In this document: in pieces, positions 44,655-53,291 of the stretch | Layout of the letters: each line of letters opens with the position of its first letter | How positions within the stretch are numbered: the stretch's first letter is position 1 | Translations under genes and position numbers: made by a program | Notes under the pieces: model-generated | Databases searched by the model: none | Told to the model about the DNA's origin: nothing | What the model saw: only the letters and a program-made list of their open reading frames with translations | Assembly: GCF_022346605.1 (NCBI RefSeq) | Contig: NZ_JAKRNT010000015.1 | Span: 1-64,000, forward strand | Direction: 5' to 3' | From: Sporosarcina sp. ACRSL | GTDB lineage: Bacteria > Bacillota > Bacilli > Bacillales_A > Planococcaceae | DNA: 64,000 nt

Positions 44655-44715
44655 AGAAGTTTATCAGTACCCTACTAATCGCATAATAGGGAGTGATGAA
44701 CTTCTATTGTTTTTC
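44655..44715 (+). terminator. Hairpin between nupN and nupO (attenuator)
   Basis: AGAAGTTTATCAGTACCCTA and TAGGGAGTGATGAACTTCT form a long stem, followed by TTGTTTTT. It probably lets the binding protein be made in excess. Confidence 0.7.
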
Positions 44716-44744
44716 CAATTAATGTTGAAGAAGGAGAATGAACG

Positions 44745-46277
44745 ATGTCTGAATATATCGTGGAAATGAAACATATCACCAAACGTTTTCCGGGAATCGT
44801 AGCGAATGATGACGTATCCATTGGCATTAAAAAGGGAGAAATCTTTGCATTACTTGGAGAAAACGGTGCAGGTAAATCAACATTGATGAGTATGCTAAGT
44901 GGCATGTACGAACCCGATGAAGGAGAAATCTATATTCGGGGAGAGAAAGTTCAGATCAGTTCGCCGAACCATGCAGCAAATCTTAACATTGGGATGGTCC
45001 ATCAGCATTTTAAGCTAGTCGAGGATTATACGATTACGGAGAATATCATTTTAGGCGTTGAGCCCATCAGTAAATTTGCCGGTCTCTTTCCATACGTAGG
45101 TATTCGAAATGCCAACCGCAAAATTGAAGAACTGTCTAAGAAATTTGGCTTGGAAGTGGATCCGACGAAAAAAATAGCTGATCTCACGGTTTCCATGCAG
45201 CAGCGTGTTGAAATTTTAAAGGTGCTTTATCGTGAAGCTGAAATCCTTATTTTTGATGAACCAACGGCAGTCCTAACGCCTCAAGAAATTGATTTCTTGC
45301 TCGGTATTATTGAAGGTCTGCGAAACAGTGGAAAAACAATCATTTTAATCACACATAAATTAGAAGAAATTAAAAAAGTGGCCGATAGATGTGCAGTGTT
45401 GAATAAAGGTAAATTGATTGATGTGTTAGATGTAAAGACAACGCCGATTAATCTTATGGCGCAATTAATGGTGGGTAGAGAAGTGAATTTTCAATCCGAA
45501 AAAACACCTGCCCAATTTAAAGAGGAAGTATTGAAAGTAGAACAGTTAACCGTGAAAAATGAGGACGGATTTGAAGTCGTCAAAGACGTTTCCTTTACGA
45601 TACACAGTGGTGAAATATTTGCAATTGCGGGTGTCGCAGATAATGGTCAAGTTGAAATAGCGGATGCCATTGCCGGATTGACGAAGGTGAGCGGCGGAAA
45701 GATATTCCTCAACGGACAGGACATAACGAATGACAGCATTCGAAACAGAACGGAATCTGGAATCTCATATATTCCGGAAGATCGTCAACGATTCGGTCTG
45801 TTTTTGGATTTTGATTTAGCAACGAATATAGCTTCCAAGCAGTATTACAAGGAGCCTTTTTCCAATAAAGGAATCTTGAATAAACAGGAATTTGAACAAT
45901 TTGGCAGTCGGTTGATTGATAAATATGATATCCGAAGTGGACAAGGGATCCATACGCAAGTTCGTTCGATGAGTGGCGGGAACCAGCAAAAAGCCATTAT
46001 TGCCCGTGAGATTGAATTACAATCTCCGCTCATGATTTTCGTTCAGCCAACGCGAGGAGTCGATATTGGTGCGATTGAAAATATTCATAGGATGATCATC
46101 GAACAACGCGATCAAGGAAAAGCGATCCTCCTTGTATCGTTGGAGTTGGACGAGATTATGAATGTGGCGGATACGATCGGGGTTATTTACAATGGCCAAC
46201 TTCAAAAGATTGCAAGCAGTGAATCCTTAACGACGAATGAAGTCGGTGAATATATGATGGGGGCAAAGCATGAGTAA
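44745..46277 (+). CDS. nupO: Nucleoside ABC transporter ATP-binding protein (NupO type)
   Basis: 510 residues with two ABC domains in tandem, as in sugar/nucleoside (CUT2-like) importers. The first has GENGAGKST, an unusual signature TVSMQQRVEILK and FDEPTAVLTP. The second has GVADNGQVE as a degenerate Walker A, MSGGNQQKAIIARE and VQPTRGVDIG. The degeneration of site 2 is normal for this family. Length equals YufO/NupO of B. subtilis. It overlaps the permease gene by 8 bases. Confidence 0.9.
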   Translation: MSEYIVEMKHITKRFPGIVANDDVSIGIKKGEIFALLGENGAGKSTLMSMLSGMYEPDEGEIYIRGEKVQISSPNHAANLNIGMVHQHFKLVEDYTITENIILGVEPISKFAGLFPYVGIRNANRKIEELSKKFGLEVDPTKKIADLTVSMQQRVEILKVLYREAEILIFDEPTAVLTPQEIDFLLGIIEGLRNSGKTIILITHKLEEIKKVADRCAVLNKGKLIDVLDVKTTPINLMAQLMVGREVNFQSEKTPAQFKEEVLKVEQLTVKNEDGFEVVKDVSFTIHSGEIFAIAGVADNGQVEIADAIAGLTKVSGGKIFLNGQDITNDSIRNRTESGISYIPEDRQRFGLFLDFDLATNIASKQYYKEPFSNKGILNKQEFEQFGSRLIDKYDIRSGQGIHTQVRSMSGGNQQKAIIAREIELQSPLMIFVQPTRGVDIGAIENIHRMIIEQRDQGKAILLVSLELDEIMNVADTIGVIYNGQLQKIASSESLTTNEVGEYMMGAKHE

Positions 46278-47421
46278 AGATAAAAAGAAAACAAATCTGC
46301 GTTATCGTCTACTTTGGCCAATTAGAAATGAGAAATGGCAACCGATCAGCATTCCGGTCGCCTCTATACTAGTCAGTTTCATTGCTGCGGCCATCGTCAT
46401 ATTGCTACTCGGCAAAAATCCGATCCAAGCGTTTTATAATTTGTTCCAAGGGGCAGGGATCTTGCCGAAGGCCTCGTACGCTGGATATAAGAGCATGCTT
46501 ACTGACTTCTTGAGTTTGTTAGACGCCATGACGCCACTTGTATTTGCAAGCTTAGCAGTGGCAGTTGCTCTAAGAGCGGGGCTATTTAATATTGGGGTTT
46601 CCGGTCAAATGCTTTTCTCCGGTTTTTTAGCGACCATTATTGTTGGCTACAGTGGGTTGGATGCCTTCATTGCAAAACCGCTTGTGTTGCTGATCGGAAT
46701 GGTTGCCGGCGGCTTAATGGGTGGATTAGTCGGGTGGCTAAAATATAAATTTAACATTCATGAAGTCGTAACTACGATCATGTTAAATTATATCGCCCAA
46801 TATGTCATTAGCTTCTTTATTCATATGTATTACATTGATCCGGTCTCAAGACAATCCAAATATATTTCTGAAGCCGCAAGATTGACGTTAGTAAATGTCG
46901 AGTTTGCCAACTTGAAAATGGACATTCCATTAGGCTTTATCTTAGCCATTATTGTCGCGATCTTCATCAAGTTTCTCATGGATAAAACAGTCGTTGGTTT
47001 TGAAATTAAAGCAGTAGGTTCCAACCGGGATGCAGCAAAATATACAGGAATAAAGGTAGGAACAAATACAGTCTTAGCCATGATCATTTCAGGCGGTTTG
47101 GCTGGCCTTGCGGGTGTGACATATTATTTAGGTGATTTTGCTTCCATCCAGCCAAAAGTGTTAACAAGCATCGGGTTTGACTCGATTGCTGTTGCGCTCT
47201 TAGGAAACTCTCATCCAATCGGGATTATTTTCTCTTCCTTGTTAGTATCAATCATTGACCAAGGAAGCACGTATATGAGTTCACAGGCTGGGATCAGACA
47301 AGAAATCGCATCTGTGATCATCGGGTTAATCTTATTGTTCAGTGCATGTGGTGCGTACGTGAAATATAAAGTTAGCCGCTTGAAGGAAAAAGAAGTGGAT
47401 CGAAAGGACAGTGAATCATAA
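46270..47421 (+). CDS. nupP: Nucleoside ABC transporter permease (NupP type)
   Basis: 383 residues, about nine transmembrane helices of the BPD_transp_2 family. ALRAGLFNIGVSGQMLFSGF and the cytoplasmic segment FEIKAVGSNRDAAKYTGI are characteristic. The N-terminal 30 residues form a basic cytoplasmic extension. It ends one base before the nupQ start. Confidence 0.9.
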   Translation: MSKDKKKTNLRYRLLWPIRNEKWQPISIPVASILVSFIAAAIVILLLGKNPIQAFYNLFQGAGILPKASYAGYKSMLTDFLSLLDAMTPLVFASLAVAVALRAGLFNIGVSGQMLFSGFLATIIVGYSGLDAFIAKPLVLLIGMVAGGLMGGLVGWLKYKFNIHEVVTTIMLNYIAQYVISFFIHMYYIDPVSRQSKYISEAARLTLVNVEFANLKMDIPLGFILAIIVAIFIKFLMDKTVVGFEIKAVGSNRDAAKYTGIKVGTNTVLAMIISGGLAGLAGVTYYLGDFASIQPKVLTSIGFDSIAVALLGNSHPIGIIFSSLLVSIIDQGSTYMSSQAGIRQEIASVIIGLILLFSACGAYVKYKVSRLKEKEVDRKDSES

Positions 47422-48381
47422 ATGGATACGATTATTATTGATGGATTATCCTTTGCTCTGCCTCTTTTTATCATGGCAATTGGCGGTATTTATAGTGAAA
47501 AAAGCGGAATTACCAATTTAGCACTTGAAGGTTTTCAAGGATTCGGGGCATTCATTGGAGCCCTTTCAGCAGTGTTAATCGCAAATGCCTCAGGAGCGGC
47601 TATTGAAGATATGTTCTACGTGGCGTTATTATTTGCGATGATTGGCGGAATGGGCTTTTCCGTTATCCATGCTTTATTAAGTATTAAATTCAAGGCGAAT
47701 CAAGTCATCAGCGGTGTCGTCATTAATATATTGGCGTTAGCTCTGACGACTTTCTTAACAACACAAATCAATGCACTCGTCTTCGGAGCAGCTTCGGACA
47801 AGTTCCGTTTAGGTGTATCGGAGCGGTTTACGATTGACGGTTTAGCCAATATCCCTGTGATTGGTGCGGTGTTTACGAATGTGTATCCGTTCCAAGTGAT
47901 CATCATCGTCATTGCGATTTTTGCGTGGTATGTATTATATAAAACAAGATACGGTTTACGCTTGAGAGCCAGTGGGGAAAATCCTCAATCGGTCGATGCG
48001 GCTGGTGTAGATGTAGCGAAAATACGGTTTTCAGCGGTTCTTATATCGGGACTCTTATCCGGTCTCTCTGGCATGTGTTTTGCCTATTCCATTTCAGCTC
48101 AATTTTCTTCAGGAATCTATATGGGATACGGATTCTTGGCAATCGCAGCTTTAATCTTTGGCAATTGGAGAATTCTCCCGACGTTAGCAGCTTGTCTGTT
48201 ATTTGGTTTCGCTAAATCCGGGGGAATGTTCATTGCTCAAGCAATGGCATTGCCAAGTAGTTTCACCGATTTATTCATGATTTTACCGTATGTGTTAACG
48301 TTATTGTTATTGATCTTCTTCTCTAAATCAAACCGTGCTCCGAGAGCGTTAGGTGAGATTTATGATAAAGGGAAGAGATAA
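47422..48381 (+). CDS. nupQ: Nucleoside ABC transporter permease (NupQ type)
   Basis: 319 residues, the second permease of the pair. Family segments seen are GGIYSEKSGITNLALEGFQGFGAFIGA and LRLRASGENPQSVDAAGVDV. Length equals YufQ/NupQ. Last gene of the operon, followed by a strong terminator. Confidence 0.9.
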   Translation: MDTIIIDGLSFALPLFIMAIGGIYSEKSGITNLALEGFQGFGAFIGALSAVLIANASGAAIEDMFYVALLFAMIGGMGFSVIHALLSIKFKANQVISGVVINILALALTTFLTTQINALVFGAASDKFRLGVSERFTIDGLANIPVIGAVFTNVYPFQVIIIVIAIFAWYVLYKTRYGLRLRASGENPQSVDAAGVDVAKIRFSAVLISGLLSGLSGMCFAYSISAQFSSGIYMGYGFLAIAALIFGNWRILPTLAACLLFGFAKSGGMFIAQAMALPSSFTDLFMILPYVLTLLLLIFFSKSNRAPRALGEIYDKGKR

Positions 48382-48403
48382 AATAAATTCTTTTACCAAA
48401 TAA

Positions 48404-48451
48404 GAAGAAGCTCTTCATAAGTCATTGGACTTGTGAGGAGCTTCTTTTTTG
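48404..48451 (+). terminator. Terminator of the nup operon
   Basis: AGAAGCTCTTCATAAGTC and GACTTGTGAGGAGCTTCT pair, followed by six T. Confidence 0.85.
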
Positions 48452-48591
48452 ATCATTGTAATATGTACACAATAACAAATTAACAATAAGCAGAGTTCTT
48501 TCTTAAGTTTTTTTACTGTATAATGAGATGATTCAGCATTTCGTATTTTCATGAAAATTACATTAGGTAACTATAAGGAGTGTTTAATCAT

Positions 48592-49035
48592 ATGGAGTTC
48601 AAAAAAGAAATGATCATTGGTGCTTATAGTTTAGTTTCTTACCAAGTGACGGATGCAGATGGAAACATTACGTATCCAATGGGGAAAGATTGTACCGGTT
48701 TCATTATGTATCATCCTGATGGATATATGTCAGCGCAGATGATGAGCCAAGGGCGTCCGGCCTATGAATCAAGATCTCTACATACCGGGACGCTAGAGGA
48801 GATGGCTACTGCAGCTGAAGGGTATATGGCGTATTCCGGACCATTTGAAGTTGACGAGCAAAACAAAGTTGTGACACATCATATGACGGTCAGTATGAAC
48901 CCGACATGGCTCGGCAATTCACAGCTACGCTATGTAAACTTGAAAGAGGATATACTGGAAATCACCAGTTCTCCAATTATCGTGGATGGAAAAGAACAAA
49001 TTGCTTCCTTGGTTTGGAAACGCGTGGAACAATAA
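48592..49035 (+). CDS. Lipocalin-like domain protein
   Basis: 147 residues. The region from IGAYSLVSYQVTDADGNITYPMG through GFIMYHPDGYMSAQMM matches the small lipocalin-like (Lipocalin_5) domain, which occurs alone or beside transport and oxidoreductase genes. No signal peptide. The ATG at 48592 follows AAGGAG, and the in-frame GTG at 48580 overlaps that site. Function unknown. Confidence 0.8.
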   Translation: MEFKKEMIIGAYSLVSYQVTDADGNITYPMGKDCTGFIMYHPDGYMSAQMMSQGRPAYESRSLHTGTLEEMATAAEGYMAYSGPFEVDEQNKVVTHHMTVSMNPTWLGNSQLRYVNLKEDILEITSSPIIVDGKEQIASLVWKRVEQ

Positions 49036-49073
49036 AAAAAGGCTCTTACATGTAATATGTAGGAGCCTTTTAA
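49036..49073. terminator. Bidirectional terminator
   Basis: AAAAGGCTCTTACA pairs with TGTAGGAGCCTTTT, between convergent genes. Confidence 0.8.
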
Positions 49074-49086
49074 TGTTATTCAAAAA

Positions 49087-49920
49087 TTAACCCTCTGACT
49101 TCTCTTTGCCCATCGAGTCGAATAATTGTGTAGATGATAATGCATTGAATGGCATAGATACATTATGTTTAATGCCTTGGTTGTACGTTGCAATCAAGTC
49201 TTTCAATAGAACAGTTAATGCAGTTGCTGCTGTCCATTCTGAAACGTCGCCCCAGTTTCGAACGACCCAGCTATCTCCTGTACTTACTTTCAAGAGGTTT
49301 AAAATTTCTTCTTCAGGTAAGTTATAGTGCTTACCTAATTTCAAACCTTCAGCGACCGCATTCATGTTAACGCCTAGAATCATATTGTTAACCAATTCTG
49401 CTACTTGGCTGTTGCCTGGTTCTGCACCATAGTAGAATGTGTTTGATCCAATTGCATTAAAGTATGGTTCGAATGATTTCACGATTGCCTCGGATCCAGC
49501 TGTCATAATCGATAATGTACCAGCTTGAGCACCTGAAGCACCACCGCTTACCGCAGCACTAATGAGTGTTAGATCACTTTTCTCTTCCACTTCTTTGCCT
49601 AATTCATTCATTGTATCCGGGTCAAGTGTACTCATAACAATAACGGTTTTATTTTTAGGTTGAGCAGTTAAGAGACCGCCTTCACCAAAGATGACGTCAA
49701 CTGTTTGAGCATGGTCACGGACCATTGAGATGATTGCTTCGTCAGCTTGTTCGGCCACTTCTTTCAACGTTTCTACCATTGTAATACCAGCAGCTGATGC
49801 TTTCTCGACGGTGCCTTTAAAAGCATCATAACCGATAACTTCAAAACCACCTTTCTTCAAGTTCATTGCCATTGGGAAGCCCATCGTTCCCAGTCCGATA
49901 AATCCAATTTTTTTACTCAT
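49087..49920 (-). CDS. Beta-hydroxyacid dehydrogenase family protein with altered catalytic residue
   Basis: 277 residues. The NAD(P) motif KIGFIGLGTMGFPMAMNL and the family helix ELVNNMILGVNMNAVAEGL place it with 3-hydroxyisobutyrate dehydrogenase and tartronate semialdehyde reductase. The catalytic lysine (in GarR GAGNVTKLAN) aligns with Glu in GNSQVAELVN. Loss of this lysine is known in imine reductases, which have Asp or Tyr systems, so the reaction may not be hydroxyacid oxidation. The ATG follows TTGGAGGAA. It is transcribed in the same direction as gntP, with a 23S-like segment between them. Confidence 0.82.
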   Translation of the reverse strand: MSKKIGFIGLGTMGFPMAMNLKKGGFEVIGYDAFKGTVEKASAAGITMVETLKEVAEQADEAIISMVRDHAQTVDVIFGEGGLLTAQPKNKTVIVMSTLDPDTMNELGKEVEEKSDLTLISAAVSGGASGAQAGTLSIMTAGSEAIVKSFEPYFNAIGSNTFYYGAEPGNSQVAELVNNMILGVNMNAVAEGLKLGKHYNLPEEEILNLLKVSTGDSWVVRNWGDVSEWTAATALTVLLKDLIATYNQGIKHNVSMPFNALSSTQLFDSMGKEKSEG

Positions 49921-49948
49921 GTTGAATTCCTCCAATTTCATTTTTTTG

Positions 49949-50035
49949 TGCAGAGACGCTCTACCAGTGAGCTGTTACGCACTCTTTAGAAGATGGCTGC
50001 TTTAAGGCCGACATCCTGGTCAACGCAACTCTGCA
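49949..50035 (-). other. 23S rRNA GTPase-associated-centre-like segment between gntP and the dehydrogenase
   Basis: Read on the minus strand, 50020 to 49963 aligns with the 58-nt L11-binding domain (E. coli 23S 1051-1108, recalled from memory) with no gaps and about 48 matches. It includes CCAGGATGT, AAGCAGCCATC, TAAAGAGTGCGTAA and AGCTCACTGG. The tertiary U1060-A1088 pair is kept; A1067 is T. An outer stem TGCAGAG/CTCTGCA closes the unit. It could be an rRNA fragment insertion or a functional mimic in the mRNA. Confidence 0.7.
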
Positions 50036-50089
50036 TTTTTGCCGACTTAACGTACACGTCGTCTTCTTAACACTAACTTTCGTTACTGA

Positions 50090-51409
50090 TTAAGCTAAAC
50101 CTAAAAGCGCCATGATGACGATGACGGTCATTGCAAGCCAGTGGGTAACACTTATACTGATAAAACCTTTTAAGAACGTATCTTTCATCGTTAACCCTGT
50201 AATATTGTTGAAGATAATTAAGAAACCTGAGTAAGGAACAATGGAGAGAGCTCCAGATCCAATTGCAATCGCCCGGTGAACCGTTTCTGGATCTAATCCA
50301 AGATCCAGATAAAATGGTGCGAAGTTCGCAACGGAAATACCGATTGCTCCAACAGCTGAAGCGGTAATCCCACCGATAAGACCTGTACCAATCATTAATG
50401 AAAGGACGGGAGGTCCAGGAATGGATTGAATCGCTTGGAATACGCCTTTAAACGCAGGAACACCTGTTGCAATACTACCGAATGCAATCGTACTACCCGT
50501 TGTGATCGTTGATGACAACGATTCATTAGCACCTTGATTTAACACATCTCTTTGTTGAGCAATTTGTTTACGGAACAATAGGGCACTCAACAGAATCGAA
50601 GCGATTAGAGCAACAATAATGATGTTATTGACAGAACTGAATATCAAGATGATGCCTAAAAGTACTACGATTGGCAGCAAACTAGTAATGAATGCAGGGA
50701 GTTCACGTTTAACTGACTCATTACTGCTTTCAACTTCATCTTTTACAGTAAATGTCTCGCCTTTGCGCAAGCTTCGGGACAACGAAATCTTCATGAATGT
50801 GAGTATGAAGATAATCGCTACGATGGAAGTGACGATTCCGATTAGCGGCGCAGCTGTTAATGTCGTTCCTAGACCAGTGGAAGGCACAATATTGTGTAAG
50901 GAAGGTGCACCAGGTAACATCGTCATCGTGAACGTCGACGTACCACCAAATACAGGAATGACGACTAATTTCCACGAGATATTAAGTTGTCTAAAGATCG
51001 GTTTCGCCATCGGAATTAATGCGAAGATAATAACGAACACATTAATACCGCCGTACGTAAGAATCGCAGAAATAATGAACAATGCCACTAAAGCGTTGTA
51101 CGGGTTCTTCGTTCCTACGACTGACAACACTTTATTTGCAATGGAAACCGTTGCTCCGGCTTTATCCATATATTTCGCTAAGATAGATCCCAGTAAGAAT
51201 ATAGCGAAGTTGGATGCGATGAACCCGGCAAGTGATGTCATATACGAATTTTCTTTGCCGAATACAGTTTCTAATATGGGTACATCGTTAAACAGCAATA
51301 CAACTATGGTCGCAATTGGCGCAGCTACAATGATATTGAACTTTTTAATAATGAAGAGAATGATTGTTGCGATCCCTAATAAAATCCCGGCGATTCCCAA
51401 AATATCCAT
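50090..51409 (-). CDS. GntP family permease
   Basis: 439 residues with about 12 transmembrane helices. GKENSYMTSLAGFIASNFAIFLLGSILAKYMD and the TITTGSTIAFGSIATGVPAF region fit the gluconate/hydroxyacid:H+ symporter family. The substrate is likely a small hydroxy acid. Divergent from a LysR gene 670 bp away, which may regulate it. The dehydrogenase downstream is probably co-transcribed. Confidence 0.85.
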   Translation of the reverse strand: MDILGIAGILLGIATIILFIIKKFNIIVAAPIATIVVLLFNDVPILETVFGKENSYMTSLAGFIASNFAIFLLGSILAKYMDKAGATVSIANKVLSVVGTKNPYNALVALFIISAILTYGGINVFVIIFALIPMAKPIFRQLNISWKLVVIPVFGGTSTFTMTMLPGAPSLHNIVPSTGLGTTLTAAPLIGIVTSIVAIIFILTFMKISLSRSLRKGETFTVKDEVESSNESVKRELPAFITSLLPIVVLLGIILIFSSVNNIIIVALIASILLSALLFRKQIAQQRDVLNQGANESLSSTITTGSTIAFGSIATGVPAFKGVFQAIQSIPGPPVLSLMIGTGLIGGITASAVGAIGISVANFAPFYLDLGLDPETVHRAIAIGSGALSIVPYSGFLIIFNNITGLTMKDTFLKGFISISVTHWLAMTVIVIMALLGLA

Positions 51410-52077
51410 CTAAATCACTTTCTTTCTTTAAGTTAAGTCATACGATGTATGTTTCCTCGATTTGAATTTCGAACAGATTATTACTAATTCCTCGATACAA
51501 TCAATCCTTTTGTTGAATAACTAAATTCTAATTTCGAAAATGTCTCGAATTGAATCATCTCGAATTCAAGATATCGGGGTTTTCTTCACTCCTGTTTTTT
51601 ACTAGTGAAGGGGAGGGCGATCTTTTCGAGAGAACGTGATAGTATCAAACCATATCAAGAATGTATTAAACATTTCGTTTTACTAGGTATTTGTTGCAGC
51701 GGAGATCCTCAATGGCTGAAATAATTAGTTCTCTTTATTTGTTGAAACCTTTTCGATAAATAATTTCTTGCAATAGTTAACCTCCTTATCAGTTACCTTG
51801 TACTACATTTTTAATGTACCTCATCAAAACGTATAAGTAAAATTCATATAAATTATAATTCGCATTCATATTGTCTATAGTTAAAGTTATTCATAAATAA
51901 TTATAATCTGTTAGCGAGCTGAGTTAATCAATAAAATCGATTGCTTGCACAACTCGTCAAACCCTCTATAATGGGGTCAGATGTCATTACTACAAGTGGA
52001 ATGTTATTCTGAATTTATAAAAATGATGTAAGAATGTATTGAGAATCAATCTCATCTAAAAAGGGGTAATATCTACC
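51410..52077. other. Long intergenic region between divergent gntP and lysR genes
   Basis: 668 bp, AT-rich, with no supported ORF. Around 51455-51575 there are several TCGAATT/AATTCGA motifs that can pair with one another (TTTGAATTTCGAA, TCTCGAATTGAATC, TCTCGAATTCAAG). They may be LysR sites or leader structure of the gntP mRNA. No known riboswitch is recognised. Confidence 0.5.
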
Positions 52078-52956
52078 ATGGATACGAGACAATTATCCTA
52101 TTTCATTGAAGTGGCTAAGCAGAAAAGCTTTACACAAGCAGCTCAAATGCTCAACCTATCTCAACCGACTATTAGTAAAATGGTAAGAAATCTTGAAAAA
52201 GAACTGAATGTTGAACTCATTGATCGTTCAGCCAAGCAAATTGAGTTAACCGTAGCAGGAGAAATTGTATTTGAGGAAGGACAAAAGATTTTGGGAGCAA
52301 TTGATGATCTATCCTCCTTGTTAGACGATATGGTGGATTTGAAAAAAGGAAAGTTGAAAATTGGTATTCCACCATTGATTGGCGTTTTATTCTTCCCCAA
52401 AATCATAAAAGGGTTTCGAGACTTATATCCAGACATTTCAATTCAGTTAGTAGAGCAAAATGCGACAAAGTTAAAGGATGCTGTTAATGAAGGACTACTT
52501 GATTTAGGTGTAGCTGTACTACCTGTCGAGGATGATTTTAATATTGTGCCTTTTGTTGATGAAGAGATGATGTTATTTGTCCATTATTCGAATCCGCTCT
52601 CGACAAGAGATAAGGTTTCTTTAGAAGAGTTAAAGAATGAAACATTTGTCCATTTTCAAGACGAATCTACACTCTATAAGCAAGTAATCCAGGAATGTAT
52701 GCATGCGGGCTTTCGACCTCATGTTGCATACCAAAGTACATATTGGGATTTCATCACTGAAATGGTAGGTCAGAATCTCGGCATTTCAATATTGCCTAAA
52801 TCTGTCGCCAAGAAAGTGGATCACGATAACATTAAAGTGATTCCTATTGAGAATCCTTCAATCTCCTGGAAACTAGGAATTATATATAAGAAGGATAGGT
52901 ATATTTCATATGCAGCAAATGAAATGGTGAGGTATATAACTTCTTCAAACGTTTAA
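52078..52956 (+). CDS. LysR family transcriptional regulator
   Basis: 292 residues. An N-terminal winged helix (MDTRQLSYFIEVAKQKSFTQAAQMLNLSQPTISKMVRNLE) is followed by a type 2 periplasmic-binding-like effector domain. Close to CidR/CynR-like regulators in overall look. Expected to control the divergent gntP-dehydrogenase genes or itself; the effector is unknown. Confidence 0.92.
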   Translation: MDTRQLSYFIEVAKQKSFTQAAQMLNLSQPTISKMVRNLEKELNVELIDRSAKQIELTVAGEIVFEEGQKILGAIDDLSSLLDDMVDLKKGKLKIGIPPLIGVLFFPKIIKGFRDLYPDISIQLVEQNATKLKDAVNEGLLDLGVAVLPVEDDFNIVPFVDEEMMLFVHYSNPLSTRDKVSLEELKNETFVHFQDESTLYKQVIQECMHAGFRPHVAYQSTYWDFITEMVGQNLGISILPKSVAKKVDHDNIKVIPIENPSISWKLGIIYKKDRYISYAANEMVRYITSSNV

Positions 52957-53008
52957 GAGGCTGACTCTTTCAGATGAACTTATCTGAAGGGGGCAGCTTC
53001 TTTTTTTA
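52957..53008 (+). terminator. Terminator of the LysR gene
   Basis: AGGCTGACTCTTTCAGAT and ATCTGAAGGGGGCAGCTTC pair imperfectly, followed by seven T. Confidence 0.75.
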
Positions 53009-53291
53009 TGAGTTTGTCATAAATGTGTACAGTACTGACATTGTGCACAGGCATCATTTATGCTATCGATGGTGCAAATGTACAGTTTCCTGTGCAGTTT
53101 ATACAAATCGAAATTATCAGTTGTATTTCATTAACAAAGGCACCAGCGTTTTATTGGCTATAAGGTCTAACGACTCAAGCGAATTAAGCTTGTATACTAA
53201 ACATACTTACATATTGTAAGCGTACACATGAAGGCTAATGTTTTAAAATCAATCATTCGCCTGTATAAATTAACTTTATGGAGGGTTCCAA
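53009..53291. other. Intergenic region with a diverged repeat fragment
   Basis: TTGTCATAAATGTGT at 53014 and TTGTGCACAGGCATC near 53041 recall the right end of the 146-bp repeat. TGACATTGTGC also occurs just outside copy A. No gene is supported here. Confidence 0.4.

Noticed and set aside
49960..49985. tRNA-like segment (AGCTCACTGGTAGAGCG on the minus strand)
   Set aside because: It looks like a D-arm, but no acceptor stem or T arm follows. The longer context matches 23S rRNA instead.
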